Shown here: positions 1-8,224 of the stretch, one piece after another
How the letters are laid out: each line of letters starts with the position of its first letter
Numbering within the stretch: position 1 is the first letter of the stretch
NCBI GenBank assembly: GCA_002729315.1
Contig: PBTW01000068.1
Span: forward strand, 1-39,912
Origin: Gammaproteobacteria bacterium
Lineage (GTDB): Bacteria; Pseudomonadota; Gammaproteobacteria; Pseudomonadales; Pseudohongiellaceae
Direction: 5' to 3'
DNA length: 39,912 bases
Translations under genes and position numbers: made by a program
The notes under the pieces: generated by a model
Told to the model about the DNA's origin: nothing
What the model saw: the letters and a program-made list of their open reading frames with translations, nothing else
Databases searched by the model: none

Positions 1-12
1 ATCAGGCGATGA
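1..12 (+). CDS. 3' end of an upstream gene, perhaps proA
   Basis: The first twelve bases read Ile-Arg-Arg-stop, and the TGA stop overlaps the nadD ATG in an ATGA arrangement. In pseudomonads proA (gamma-glutamyl phosphate reductase) precedes nadD, and ProA proteins commonly end in a short -IR tail, so this could be the end of proA. Three codons cannot prove identity, so this rests on synteny only. Confidence 0.25.
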   Translation: MRR

Positions 13-662
13 AATCGCGTCTCGGTATCTTTGGAGGTGCGTTTGATCCTGTTCATCAGGGGCACATTCAAGCCGCGCGCTTTGCACTGGAAACTCTGGA
101 TCTGGACGCGGTACAGATGATCCCCTGTAATGTGCCCAACCATAAGGAGTCCTTGTCAGCCAGCACAATGCACCGCATGGCGATGCTGGAACTCGCCCTG
201 CGGGACGAGCCTTCAATCAGGCCGGATGATTGCGAAATCCGCCGGGGCGGTATTTCCTACGCGTCAGATACGGTTAGCGCCTTCGCGGAGGCCGGATGCT
301 GGCAGCATCGGGTCTTCGTTATGGGAATGGATGCGTTTAATGGTTTGCTGTGTTGGCATAATTGGCAGGGCTTTCTGGAGTCCTGTCATATCCTGGTGCT
401 TGGTAGATCCGGGCAGCGTGTTGATGAACTGGTGGCCGCGGAGTTAGATCTCGAGCGCCGGCAGGTGACAGAGCCCCATGAATTATTTGAGCAGAGCGTT
501 GGCAAGGTGCACTTGGCCCGGCTGTTCGATGTGGAGCTCTCTTCCACACAAGTGCGGAGCCTGCTCGGGGGAGATGGCGGTGTCAGCGGACTCCTTAACC
601 CCAGTGTATTAAATTATATCGAGGAACATTCGCTCTACGGATGTAGGGCTCCAGAGCAGTGA
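9..662 (+). CDS. nadD: nicotinate-nucleotide adenylyltransferase
   Basis: NadD adenylylates nicotinate mononucleotide with ATP to give deamido-NAD in the cytoplasmic NAD pathway. The 217-residue product matches the family length (about 213 in E. coli). The N-terminal nucleotide-binding loop GGAFDPVHQGH (residues 9-19) carries the HxGH adenylyltransferase signature at 16-19, and the C-terminal SSTQVRSLL segment (near 178-186) is the second nucleotide-binding motif of the superfamily. It opens the block nadD-rsfS-rlmH-mrdA-mrdB, with rsfS 9 bases downstream. The start overlaps the stop of the preceding gene, which suggests translational coupling. In the usual gamma order holA sits just upstream of nadD; here holA is about 20 kb away, so the cluster has been split. 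Confidence 0.96.
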   Translation: MKSRLGIFGGAFDPVHQGHIQAARFALETLDLDAVQMIPCNVPNHKESLSASTMHRMAMLELALRDEPSIRPDDCEIRRGGISYASDTVSAFAEAGCWQHRVFVMGMDAFNGLLCWHNWQGFLESCHILVLGRSGQRVDELVAAELDLERRQVTEPHELFEQSVGKVHLARLFDVELSSTQVRSLLGGDGGVSGLLNPSVLNYIEEHSLYGCRAPEQ

Positions 663-671
663 CAAGGCATA

Positions 672-1070
672 ATGAGTGGGCAGGTAAAAGAGTTGAAGAG
701 TAAGAAAATCGTACAGCTGGTTGTGGAAGCGCTGGAAGATCTTAAGGGCGAGTCGATCCGTTCTATTGATGTACAAAAATTGACAGAAATAACCGACTAT
801 ATGGTTATCGTAACTGGCCGTTCCAGTACCCACATCAAAGCTTTGTCTGACTCGGTAGCGAAGAAGGTTAAAGAGGCAGGGCTCGATATTTTGGGTATAG
901 AGGGCAAGCTACAGTCTGAGTGGATTCTCGTTGATGTCGGAGGGGTAGTCGTGCACATTATGTTGGGGTCGGTCAGGGCCTTATACAACCTTGAGGACCT
1001 ATGGAGTTTTGACGCGTCTAAAGGTGCAGCGCGGGCTGTTTCTGCTGAAGGCCCTGCTCAAGGATCATGA
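672..1070 (+). CDS. rsfS: ribosomal silencing factor RsfS (YbeB/Iojap family)
   Basis: RsfS binds uL14 on the 50S subunit and blocks subunit joining in stationary phase or starvation. The 132-residue protein contains the Iojap/RsfS core in residues about 10-112, with the family pattern DYMVIVTGRSSTH (near 43-55) and the segment WILVDVGGVVVHIM. It is longer than the 105-residue E. coli protein because of a short Ala/Gly-rich C-terminal tail after the LEDLWS core end. Its stop codon overlaps the rlmH start (ATGA at 1067-1070), consistent with coupled translation. Family identification is firm from sequence and context. Confidence 0.95.
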   Translation: MSGQVKELKSKKIVQLVVEALEDLKGESIRSIDVQKLTEITDYMVIVTGRSSTHIKALSDSVAKKVKEAGLDILGIEGKLQSEWILVDVGGVVVHIMLGSVRALYNLEDLWSFDASKGAARAVSAEGPAQGS

Positions 1071-1537
1071 GGACGCGATTGCTGTCAGTTGGCACCAAGA
1101 TGGCGAATTGGGTGATCACGGGGACGGAGCATTACAGCAAGCGTATCGAGCGGGAGATGAACTTTTCTCTTGTTGAGATTCCGCTGGCCAAGAGGGTAAA
1201 AAACCAATCGCCAGCGGTCGGCAAAGCCAGAGAAGCAGCCGCTCTTTTATCTCAGATTAAACCGGACGACTACGTCGTGGCGCTGGACGTTAAAGGCAGA
1301 TCACTTAGCACTGCGCAACTCGCCGATAAGCTGCGTGAATTCCGGATGTCAGGAAAAGATCTGGCGCTTCTGATTGGTGGTCCTGACGGCTTGGATGGCG
1401 ATTGTCTGGGGCGGGCCGATGAGTGTTGGTCTCTATCAAGGTTAACTCTTCCGCATCCGCTGGTCAGGGTGCTGGTGACGGAGCAGCTGTATCGGGCGAT
1501 TGCGATGATTAACGGCCATCCCTATCATCGTGACTGA
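1067..1537 (+). CDS. rlmH: 23S rRNA pseudouridine-1915 N3-methyltransferase
   Basis: RlmH is a SPOUT-class methyltransferase that uses SAM to methylate pseudouridine 1915 in helix 69 of 23S rRNA on assembled 70S ribosomes. The 156-residue length equals the family norm (155 in E. coli). Visible signatures are the N-terminal LLSVGTKMANWV, the SPOUT knot segment LLIGGPDGL (near 102-110), and the very conserved C-terminal end SLSRLTLPHPLVRVLVTEQLYRA (in two parts) finishing with HPYHRD. The start overlaps the rsfS stop by four bases. A 163-base gap with a perfect hairpin separates it from mrdA, so mrdA may have its own transcript. Confidence 0.96.
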   Translation: MRTRLLSVGTKMANWVITGTEHYSKRIEREMNFSLVEIPLAKRVKNQSPAVGKAREAAALLSQIKPDDYVVALDVKGRSLSTAQLADKLREFRMSGKDLALLIGGPDGLDGDCLGRADECWSLSRLTLPHPLVRVLVTEQLYRAIAMINGHPYHRD

Positions 1538-1611
1538 GGTTTCCGGATACGGATGGAGCTGGCTGGAAGCGGTAAACTTTTGGCTTTTTCTGGGGTCTAT
1601 ATTCCCAGCAG

Positions 1612-1628
1612 CCTGCTTTTCAAGCAGG
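1612..1628. repeat. perfect inverted repeat upstream of mrdA
   Basis: CCTGCTT-TTC-AAGCAGG is a 7-bp perfect stem with a 3-base loop in the 163-bp rlmH-mrdA gap. No T-run follows, so it is not a standard intrinsic terminator. A weaker inverted repeat (CTGGG...CCCAG, about 1590-1608) lies just upstream. It could be an attenuator, mRNA-stability element or operator for the mrdAB part of the operon. The function is not known from sequence. Confidence 0.5.
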
Positions 1629-1700
1629 AGAACAAATTGCCGACTAAATTGACTAGTTCATTTTCAAGATGATGAATGTTTTCAAGGCGCTGAATCTGCA

Positions 1701-1814
1701 ATGAAAGGTAAGTGGCAGCAAAAAGGTCATGAGGCTGAGAGGCGGCTTTTTACCCGAATGAAAGGTAAGTGGCAGCTAAAAGACCATGAGGCTGAGAAGC
1801 AGCTTTTTACCCGA
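1701..1814 (+). repeat. 57-bp tandem duplication at the 5' end of mrdA
   Basis: Positions 1701-1757 and 1758-1814 are two in-frame direct copies of the first 19 codons of mrdA. They match at 52 of 57 bases by manual alignment, and each begins with ATG AAA GGT AAG TGG CAG and ends with CTT TTT ACC CGA. Known PBP2 proteins carry only one such segment before the transmembrane helix, and the second copy (LKDHEAE) resembles the family more closely. The first copy therefore looks like the added unit. Confidence 0.95.
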
Positions 1815-3734
1815 CGGCTGGCTGTTGCGGCGGTAATCGTCGCACTTCTGTTCTGCGCGCTGATTATCAAACTGCTGAACCTTCAGGTTGTACAGTATGA
1901 GTATTTCTCTGCCCGGTCCGATGGCAACAGGCTCCACTCTCAGTTCGTGCCCCCAGCGCGAGGTCTGATTTTTGACAGCCAGGGAGAACTCCTGGCAGAC
2001 AATCAGCCAATATTCAATTTAACCATTGTCAAAGAGCAGGTAGAGGATCTTGATTCCACCCTAGCCTACTTGACGACACTGATTCGGCTGTCGGACGATG
2101 ATATTGAGCAATTTCAAAACCGCTTGAGCCGCAATCGGGTACCTTTCTCCTCCGTAACTTTGCGGTATCTGCTCAGTGAAGAAGAAAAAGCCAGAGTTGC
2201 GGTCAACAGTCACCAGCTTGCCGGCGTGGCAATTGAATCGCAATTTGTCCGCAGTTATCCGCTAGGCTCACTGACAGCGCATTCGGTGGGCTATGTCTCC
2301 GAGATAAACCGCGAAGAGATGAATGCGCTTACCGATGCGGAAAAAGAAAATTACGGAGGCACTTACCATATCGGGAAAAGCGGCGTGGAGAGAACGTACG
2401 AGGAATTGCTGCACGGTACCGTAGGCTATGAAATCGTTGAGAAAAATAACCGGGGCCAGATCATGCGGCGATTGGACCGCGCTGACCCTGTCGCCGGGAA
2501 GAATCTGACTCTCTACCTAAATGCAAAACTGCAAATTGCGGCAGAGCAAGCGCTGGGCGATTTTCGCGGTGCTGTCGTTGCCATTGAACCGGCTACCGGT
2601 GGAATTCTCGCAATGGTCAGCAAACCCGGATTTGATCCAAATCTCTTCGTCACCGGCATCACCAACGATGATTACTCCGTGCTGGTAAATGATGTGGTAA
2701 ATACCCCACTTTTCGATCGCTCGACTAGTCCGTATCCACCAGGTTCAACAGTTAAACCGTTCATCGGTCTTGCCGGGCTGCAAAGCGGCACGATCGACTA
2801 CGAGTTTACGATTCAGGATCCGGGGTATTTCAGGCTTCCAGGAGTGTCTTACCGCTGGGGTGACTACACCCTTCGCACCGCTATCGGGGGCGGTCATGGA
2901 GAGACAGACTTACGAAAAGCTATTTATCAGAGCTGTGACACTTTTTTTTATGATCTGGGTCACCGCCTCGGTGTTGACAGCATCCACGGGTTTCTTTCCC
3001 AATTTGGATTTGGTGACAACTTCGCGCTTGACGTCGGCTACGCTAGAACCGGCGTCCTCCCCTCCCGCGACTGGAAAATGGAAAGTCGGGGAGAACCCTG
3101 GTACCCCGGTGATACCGTCAACGCGTCGATTGGGCAGGGGTACATGTGGGCAACACCACTTCAGCTTGCGACAGCTACCGCTATTCTGGCCAATCGGGGC
3201 GCGGTGATTCAGCCGCGAATGCTCAAGGCAGTCGATGGCGTGCAATTTGAGCCATTGAACAGCAACTCAAAGCCGGACGTCTTCACCGACGACGCCGATT
3301 ATTGGAGCTACATTCATGAAGCGATGACGATGGTAGTTCATCGGCCCTATTCTGATGTGTTCCGTGACTACGGCACAGCCTATGAATCAATCGCCATGCA
3401 GGATCGCGCCATGCCTTACATCATGGCTGGCAAATCAGGGACCGCGCAAGTTGTCGGAATCAGTCAGGAGATCCTGTCCAGCGAAGACATTGTCGTTTCT
3501 GATCTCAATAAGGATCACGGACTGTTCGTTTCTTTTGCTCCAGCGATGCATCCCGAGATTGACCCGAAAATCGCCGTCGCAGTCTTTGTCGAAAATGGTG
3601 AACATGGCAGCAGTGTTGCGGGGCCCATTGCCAAGCAAGTGATTGATAGCTATCTGCTTGATATTCTCCGATTGAATTTCCACGCGGCAGATCTTGAAGT
3701 TGGCGAGGTAAGTGTGTCGCAGTTAGATGACTAA
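1701..3734 (+). CDS. mrdA: penicillin-binding protein 2 (elongasome transpeptidase)
   Basis: PBP2 is the inner-membrane D,D-transpeptidase that works with RodA to elongate the lateral cell wall. The order is a short cytoplasmic N-terminus, one transmembrane helix (near residues 40-62), a PBP dimerisation domain, and the transpeptidase domain. Active-site motifs are S349-T-V-K352, S411-C-D413 and K578-S-G-T581, so the enzyme should be active and beta-lactam sensitive. At 677 residues it is longer than E. coli PBP2 (633), partly because the 19-residue N-terminal segment is duplicated. The ATG at 1701 has an AAGGCG-like ribosome site upstream. The ATG at 1758, which starts the second copy, corresponds to the family's usual start but has no visible ribosome site. 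It overlaps mrdB by 8 bases. Confidence 0.96.
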   Translation: MKGKWQQKGHEAERRLFTRMKGKWQLKDHEAEKQLFTRRLAVAAVIVALLFCALIIKLLNLQVVQYEYFSARSDGNRLHSQFVPPARGLIFDSQGELLADNQPIFNLTIVKEQVEDLDSTLAYLTTLIRLSDDDIEQFQNRLSRNRVPFSSVTLRYLLSEEEKARVAVNSHQLAGVAIESQFVRSYPLGSLTAHSVGYVSEINREEMNALTDAEKENYGGTYHIGKSGVERTYEELLHGTVGYEIVEKNNRGQIMRRLDRADPVAGKNLTLYLNAKLQIAAEQALGDFRGAVVAIEPATGGILAMVSKPGFDPNLFVTGITNDDYSVLVNDVVNTPLFDRSTSPYPPGSTVKPFIGLAGLQSGTIDYEFTIQDPGYFRLPGVSYRWGDYTLRTAIGGGHGETDLRKAIYQSCDTFFYDLGHRLGVDSIHGFLSQFGFGDNFALDVGYARTGVLPSRDWKMESRGEPWYPGDTVNASIGQGYMWATPLQLATATAILANRGAVIQPRMLKAVDGVQFEPLNSNSKPDVFTDDADYWSYIHEAMTMVVHRPYSDVFRDYGTAYESIAMQDRAMPYIMAGKSGTAQVVGISQEILSSEDIVVSDLNKDHGLFVSFAPAMHPEIDPKIAVAVFVENGEHGSSVAGPIAKQVIDSYLLDILRLNFHAADLEVGEVSVSQLDD

Positions 3735-4875
3735 TCCTGATTTTGTGCGTCAGTCCAGGAGTCTTGGTGTGCCACGCAGGAGAGGCGTCAGCCTGTTGCC
3801 AACTCTTCACATTGATCCTCCGCTCCTGATCGGGGTCTGCTTACTCTGTGCATTCGGATTGTTTGTGCTTAACAGCGCTACTGGCGGAGATGAGTCAGTG
3901 ATTCAGCGTCAGGGGATTGTCATGGTCGTTGGCCTAATCGTCATGTGCGCTGTCGCGCAAGTCAACGTGCATCTTTTTCGGCGCTGGGCACCACCGATTT
4001 ACGGGGCTGGGGTAGCATTGCTAATCCTAGTTCTGTTCGTCGGTGCTGAGGTAAACGGCGCGAAGAGCTGGATAGATTTGCCTGGTTTGCCCAGATTTCA
4101 GCCCTCAGAAATTATGAAGTTTGTCGTGCCTGCGCTGCTCGCATGGTACCTGGCGAGCCGCCCTTTGCCGCCCAAGTTCAAACATCTTTTCTGGTCTGCT
4201 GTCATGATCGTCATTCCTGCTGGACTGATCGTTCTGCAGAACGATACGGGCACGGCGATTATGGTGTTCATGTCTGGTGTGTTTGTGATTTTGCTGGCGG
4301 GAATTCGCTGGCGTGTTGTATTTGCAGGGCTGTTCGCAGGTTTTCTGGGCTCGCCCGTCTGGTATCTGTTCCTGGCTCAAGCGCATCAGAAAAACCGCAT
4401 CCTGACCTTCCTGGATCCCTATCGCGACCCTACAGGTGCCGGTTATAACATTATCCAATCTCAGATCGCGATTGGATCTGGCGGCATTTATGGCAAAGGA
4501 TACGGCAACGGTGCGCAGTCTCATCTTGATTTTATACCGGAAAGCCACACAGACTTTATCTTAGCAGTTCTGGCCGAAGAATTCGGTCTGCTTGGTGTGC
4601 TGTTTCTGATTGGGCTTTATCTGTTTGTATTGCTCAGGGGTTTTGCGATCGCTTATGCTGCAAGAGATTTATTTGGTCGTCTGTTGGCCGGCAGTATTAC
4701 TCTCACATTCTTTCTGTACGTTTTTATCAACATGGCCATGGTGTCGGGGCTAGTGCCCGTCATCGGCTTACCGTTGCCGCTGATCAGCAGAGGGGGCACT
4801 TCGATTGTGACCCTGTTTATTGGGTTCGGGCTGCTCATGTCAATCCAGAACCATCATCGCCAGAAGTTTTTCTAA
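3727..4875 (+). CDS. mrdB: rod-shape peptidoglycan glycosyltransferase RodA (SEDS family)
   Basis: RodA polymerises lipid II into glycan strands and partners with PBP2 in the elongasome. The 382-residue protein is almost entirely hydrophobic, with about ten predicted membrane segments (E. coli RodA 370). SEDS signatures are visible: SWIDLPGLPRFQPSEIMK (near 116-133), FLDPYRDPTGAGYNIIQSQI around residue 230, and the C-terminal LPLPLISRGGTS. The start lies inside the end of mrdA, so the pair is translationally coupled. A non-coding 161-bp stretch follows before rlpA. Confidence 0.96.
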   Translation: MTNPDFVRQSRSLGVPRRRGVSLLPTLHIDPPLLIGVCLLCAFGLFVLNSATGGDESVIQRQGIVMVVGLIVMCAVAQVNVHLFRRWAPPIYGAGVALLILVLFVGAEVNGAKSWIDLPGLPRFQPSEIMKFVVPALLAWYLASRPLPPKFKHLFWSAVMIVIPAGLIVLQNDTGTAIMVFMSGVFVILLAGIRWRVVFAGLFAGFLGSPVWYLFLAQAHQKNRILTFLDPYRDPTGAGYNIIQSQIAIGSGGIYGKGYGNGAQSHLDFIPESHTDFILAVLAEEFGLLGVLFLIGLYLFVLLRGFAIAYAARDLFGRLLAGSITLTFFLYVFINMAMVSGLVPVIGLPLPLISRGGTSIVTLFIGFGLLMSIQNHHRQKFF

Positions 4876-5036
4876 AATACTAAAAAATGTAAAGATATAT
4901 TATTTCTGTCGGGTAGGGCCCTCCTTTACCCTGCTTGTTGAATTATTCGCTACAGCTGAAGGGGCCAAGGTGTTAAAAATTTCTTGCGATCGGACGTTAA
5001 GTAATTCGAACGACTGACGTTTTTCGGTGACTGATT

Positions 5037-5921
5037 GTGTTAAACCTGTTCAAGACACTGTGCTTTCGGCGCTCGCTTACTGGTCTGATGGTGGCGATAA
5101 CGCTGGCAGCCTGCAGCTCCGCGCCGAGTTCCTCCCCCACATCAAATTCAGGGGGTCGCTATTCGATTGCTCAAGACCGCGCCCCATCCGGGCAGGTACG
5201 CCTTGGCTCTATCCGTGAAGTCATACCCAAACCTGTGATCCGCACCCAGGCAGGGAATCGCTCCCCCTACACGGTCTTGGGGAAAACCTATACGGTCCTG
5301 CCGACGGAGAAGGGATATAGCAAAACCGGTATTGCTTCCTGGTATGGTGAAAAATTCCACGGCCATAAGACGTCTAATGGAGAAGTTTTTGACATGTATC
5401 AGGCCTCGGCGGCTCATAAATCTTTGCCTATTCCCAGTTTTCTGCGTGTGACCAATCTTGAGAACAATCGCAGTTTAATTGTGCGAGTAAATGATCGCGG
5501 TCCTTTTCATGGTGACCGGATTATAGATTTGTCCTATGCAGCTGCTCTGAAGCTCGGATATGCGGACCGAGGCACGGCACGAGTCCAGTTGGATGCAATT
5601 GTTGTAAATGAAGACGGTCGGACTGTGACGTATTCTAATAGCCGGATAGGTTCGCCCGAGCGGGGTGCCAGAGAGGTGGTGAGCGGTAGAAGATTTCTTC
5701 AGGTCGGCGCTTTCTCGGAGCTCCATTCCGCTCAAAGGGTTTCCGATCAGCTGCGCCGACTCACCAGCCACCCAGTGTTCATTCGGTCCATAAAAAATGG
5801 TTCAGGTAACGTGCTGCATCGCGTGAGAGTCGGCCCTTTGCCGGACAACCGAGAAATACGGGTCCTGAGCCAGCGCGTGGTTGCTGCTAACCTGGGAAGC
5901 CCGTACACTGTAACAGAATAG
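5037..5921 (+). CDS. rlpA: septal ring lytic transglycosylase RlpA, lipoprotein
   Basis: RlpA is an outer-membrane lipoprotein that cleaves peptide-free (denuded) glycan at the septum in pseudomonads. The start is GTG with a CGGTGA-like site upstream. A short signal peptide ends in the lipobox LAAC with lipidated Cys26. A double-psi beta-barrel domain (about 97-185) keeps Glu116, His127 and Asp153, with the same relative spacing as the catalytic residues of Pseudomonas RlpA, so enzymatic activity is likely. The C-terminal SPOR domain (about 220-294, starting near FLQVGAF) binds denuded septal glycan. The linker between lipobox and domain is Ser/Pro-rich. It sits between rodA and dacA as in E. 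coli. Confidence 0.94.
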   Translation: MLNLFKTLCFRRSLTGLMVAITLAACSSAPSSSPTSNSGGRYSIAQDRAPSGQVRLGSIREVIPKPVIRTQAGNRSPYTVLGKTYTVLPTEKGYSKTGIASWYGEKFHGHKTSNGEVFDMYQASAAHKSLPIPSFLRVTNLENNRSLIVRVNDRGPFHGDRIIDLSYAAALKLGYADRGTARVQLDAIVVNEDGRTVTYSNSRIGSPERGAREVVSGRRFLQVGAFSELHSAQRVSDQLRRLTSHPVFIRSIKNGSGNVLHRVRVGPLPDNREIRVLSQRVVAANLGSPYTVTE

Positions 5922-6009
5922 CCAGGATTTAGCGTGCGCAAGCTTTTTTTGCCGGAAATGCCGGTTCTTTTTGTTCGATCAATCCAGATTTTTTCTATTG
6001 GTATCCGTT

Positions 6010-7188
6010 ATGTCCTTTAAGCACCTTCAGCTGTTCGTGATTCGCTTATTCTTCAGTGTCGTACCGTTTGTGTCTCCGTCTCTCGCCATGGCGCAGGTCA
6101 TCATTCCGCGTGCACCTGATATCGCCGCTAACAGTTATGTGCTGCTGGACGCGCAAACTGGCAAGATTCTGGTAGAAGAGAATGCTGATGAGCCCCTGCC
6201 GCCCGCCAGCCTGACTAAAATTATGACTGCCTATATTGCTATCGAAGAGATCATCAATGGCAATTTGGAACTGGCTGACCAGGTACACATCAGTGAAAAA
6301 GCCTGGCGTATGGAAGGCTCCAAGATGTTTGTCGACGTGAATTCCCAGGTCAGTGTTGAGGATCTGCTCCGCGGCATTATTATTCAGTCCGGTAATGACG
6401 CCAGCGTTGCTATTTCTGAACACATCGCCGGGAGTGAGGAAGCGTTTGCCGATATGATGAATCAATACAGCGAAGTTCTGGGCATGAAGGACAGTTTTTT
6501 TATGAATGCTAGCGGGCTGGATACTGAACTCTACTACAATACGATGTCAGCCAGAGATTTGTCGATTCTTGCCACCGCTACCATTCAGCGGCACGGTCAG
6601 TTCTATCCCATGTATGCGGAAAGAGAATTTACCTATAACAATATCCGTCAGGGCAATCGAAATACGCTGCTGTTTCGCGATCGCAATGTGGATGGCATGA
6701 AAACAGGCTGGACCGACGCCGCAGGCTATTGTTTGGTTGCCTCCGCCAAGCGTGACGATATGCGATTGATCTCTGTCGTAATGGGTACGAGCAGCGAAGA
6801 GGCTAGGGCGATTGAAACGCAAAAGCTGCTCACATATGGCTTCCGATATTATGAAACGCACAAGCTATATGATGCCGGTCAGATCCTGGCCTCAGTGCCA
6901 GTCTACTTCGGTGTCAGTGATTCTGTGCAGCTGGCCATTGAGGAAGAGGTCTACGTCACGATTCCGAGAGGTGCGGCTGAGTCTATGACGGCGACAGTTG
7001 ATGTTGACGAAGTCATTCAGGCGCCCATCCCGCAGCAGCAGGCTATCGGAACAGTGAATGTGATGCTCGGTGACGAGCAAATTTTCAGCGGTGAAGTGGT
7101 GGCTGCGCAAGCAGTCGAAGAGGGTGGGATGCTCAAGCAATTTGTAGACTGGATCAACTTGATGTTCAGCGATGCGATGGTGGAATAG
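6010..7188 (+). CDS. dacA: D-alanyl-D-alanine carboxypeptidase (PBP5/PBP6 type)
   Basis: DacA trims the terminal D-Ala from pentapeptide stems in the periplasm. From the ATG at 6010 the protein has 392 residues, with a clean signal peptide ending around AMA-QVI (residue 28). An upstream in-frame TTG at 5971 would add 13 residues in front of the signal peptide and is less likely. Active-site motifs are S67-L-T-K70, S127-G-N129 and K231-T-G233. The C-terminal PBP5-associated beta domain follows, and the end FVDWINLMFSDAM forms the amphipathic membrane anchor typical of the family. ybeD starts 3 bases downstream. Confidence 0.95.
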   Translation: MSFKHLQLFVIRLFFSVVPFVSPSLAMAQVIIPRAPDIAANSYVLLDAQTGKILVEENADEPLPPASLTKIMTAYIAIEEIINGNLELADQVHISEKAWRMEGSKMFVDVNSQVSVEDLLRGIIIQSGNDASVAISEHIAGSEEAFADMMNQYSEVLGMKDSFFMNASGLDTELYYNTMSARDLSILATATIQRHGQFYPMYAEREFTYNNIRQGNRNTLLFRDRNVDGMKTGWTDAAGYCLVASAKRDDMRLISVVMGTSSEEARAIETQKLLTYGFRYYETHKLYDAGQILASVPVYFGVSDSVQLAIEEEVYVTIPRGAAESMTATVDVDEVIQAPIPQQQAIGTVNVMLGDEQIFSGEVVAAQAVEEGGMLKQFVDWINLMFSDAMVE

Positions 7189-7191
7189 ACG

Positions 7192-7497
7192 GTGTCAATG
7201 GAAGGTGATCCGGAGCGGGGCCTCTCTTCGCCTGAAGAGGCCCCGCCGAAAATTGAATTCCCCTGTCTCTACCCGATTAAGGTCATCGGTCACGCTGTGG
7301 ACACTTTCAGAACTCAGGTTCTGGAGTCTATTGAGCGACATACTGGAGCGATCGACCCAAATTTGGTTCAGCTCAAACCCAGCAAGCACAGTAATTATCT
7401 GTCAATTACAGTCACGATTGCTGCGACCGGTGAGCCTCAATTAGAAAGCATCTTCAGCGACCTCAAAGAGATCGAAAGCGTCAAGTTGGTGTTGTAG
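7192..7497 (+). CDS. ybeD: YbeD family protein (DUF493)
   Basis: This small cytoplasmic protein of 101 residues belongs to the YbeD/DUF493 family, which has an ACT-like alpha/beta fold. Recognisable features are FPCLYPIKVIG near residue 22 and the C-terminal half with SNYLSITVTI. The proposed start is GTG at 7192; an ATG two codons later is an alternative. It is wedged between dacA (3-base gap) and lipB (1-base gap), the standard gamma arrangement. A role in regulating the adjacent lipoate pathway has been suggested for the family from its position, but no biochemical function is established. Confidence 0.9.
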   Translation: MSMEGDPERGLSSPEEAPPKIEFPCLYPIKVIGHAVDTFRTQVLESIERHTGAIDPNLVQLKPSKHSNYLSITVTIAATGEPQLESIFSDLKEIESVKLVL

Positions 7498-7498
7498 C

Positions 7499-8224
7499 TT
7501 GCATCTGTCGGACTACAAGTGGTTTGCCGCAAAGGCTGCAGGAAGCGGCCCATCTGCTGCACTGGTGGTGCGGCGGCTTGGCTTGCAGGACTACGAGCCG
7601 ATCTTTAAGTCGATGCGTTATCTTGCAGAACATCCTAAGCCAGATAGGTCAGATGAAATCTGGCTTCTGAGCCACAAGCCTGTTTACACCCAGGGACAGG
7701 CAGGCAAGCCGGAGCACATTCTAAACTCGGGCGATATTCCAGTAGTGCAGGTTGATCGCGGCGGCCAGATTACCTATCACGGTCCAGGCCAGCTGGTCGC
7801 CTACTTGCTGATCAATGTCAGACGCAGAAAAATGGGTGTCCGCAGTCTGGTTGATTTAATAGAGCAGGCAATTATAAAGACCTTATCTGATTATGAAATC
7901 GAGGCGGCAACTCGGCCGGGTGCTCCCGGCGTGTATGTAAATGATGCTAAAATTGCCGCTTTGGGCCTGAGGATAAAGAACGGATGGACCTATCACGGTC
8001 TCAGTCTTAACGTAAACATGGACTTATCTCCTTTTCGTAATATCAATCCCTGCGGCTTTGAAAAGTTGCAAATTACTCAGGTTACTGACCTTGTCCCAGG
8101 TGGGGAGCAGTTGCTGCTGTCGGTAAGTCGTAAGCTTGCTGATGCGCTCTTGCAGGGCCTGGGATATTACCCGCATTACGGCCTGTCGGCATCAGAGGAC
8201 AGCCGAGCGACTAAGTTTGGATGA
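7499..8224 (+). CDS. lipB: octanoyl-[ACP]:protein N-octanoyltransferase
   Basis: LipB moves the octanoyl group from acyl carrier protein to lipoyl domains, the first step of lipoate assembly. Conserved blocks are [23 protein letters not shown], the [12 protein letters not shown] motif, [17 protein letters not shown] with the catalytic-region Lys, and INPCG with the catalytic Cys. The TTG start at 7499 sits one base after the ybeD stop and gives an N-terminal extension of about 22 residues compared with E. coli. GTG codons at 7565 or 7568 would give the family-typical length, so the start is uncertain. Its stop overlaps lipA (ATGA at 8221). Confidence 0.94.
   Translation: MHLSDYKWFAAKAAGSGPSAALVVRRLGLQDYEPIFKSMRYLAEHPKPDRSDEIWLLSHKPVYTQGQAGKPEHILNSGDIPVVQVDRGGQITYHGPGQLVAYLLINVRRRKMGVRSLVDLIEQAIIKTLSDYEIEAATRPGAPGVYVNDAKIAALGLRIKNGWTYHGLSLNVNMDLSPFRNINPCGFEKLQITQVTDLVPGGEQLLLSVSRKLADALLQGLGYYPHYGLSASEDSRATKFG

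Noticed and set aside
5940-5972. CCGG-AAATG-CCGG followed by TTCTTTTT as a terminator of rlpA
   Set aside because: The stem is only 4-5 bp and a T-run also precedes it; too weak to call a terminator.
5971-6009. TTG-started longer dacA
   Set aside because: It would put 13 residues before a complete signal peptide that already begins with ATG at 6010.
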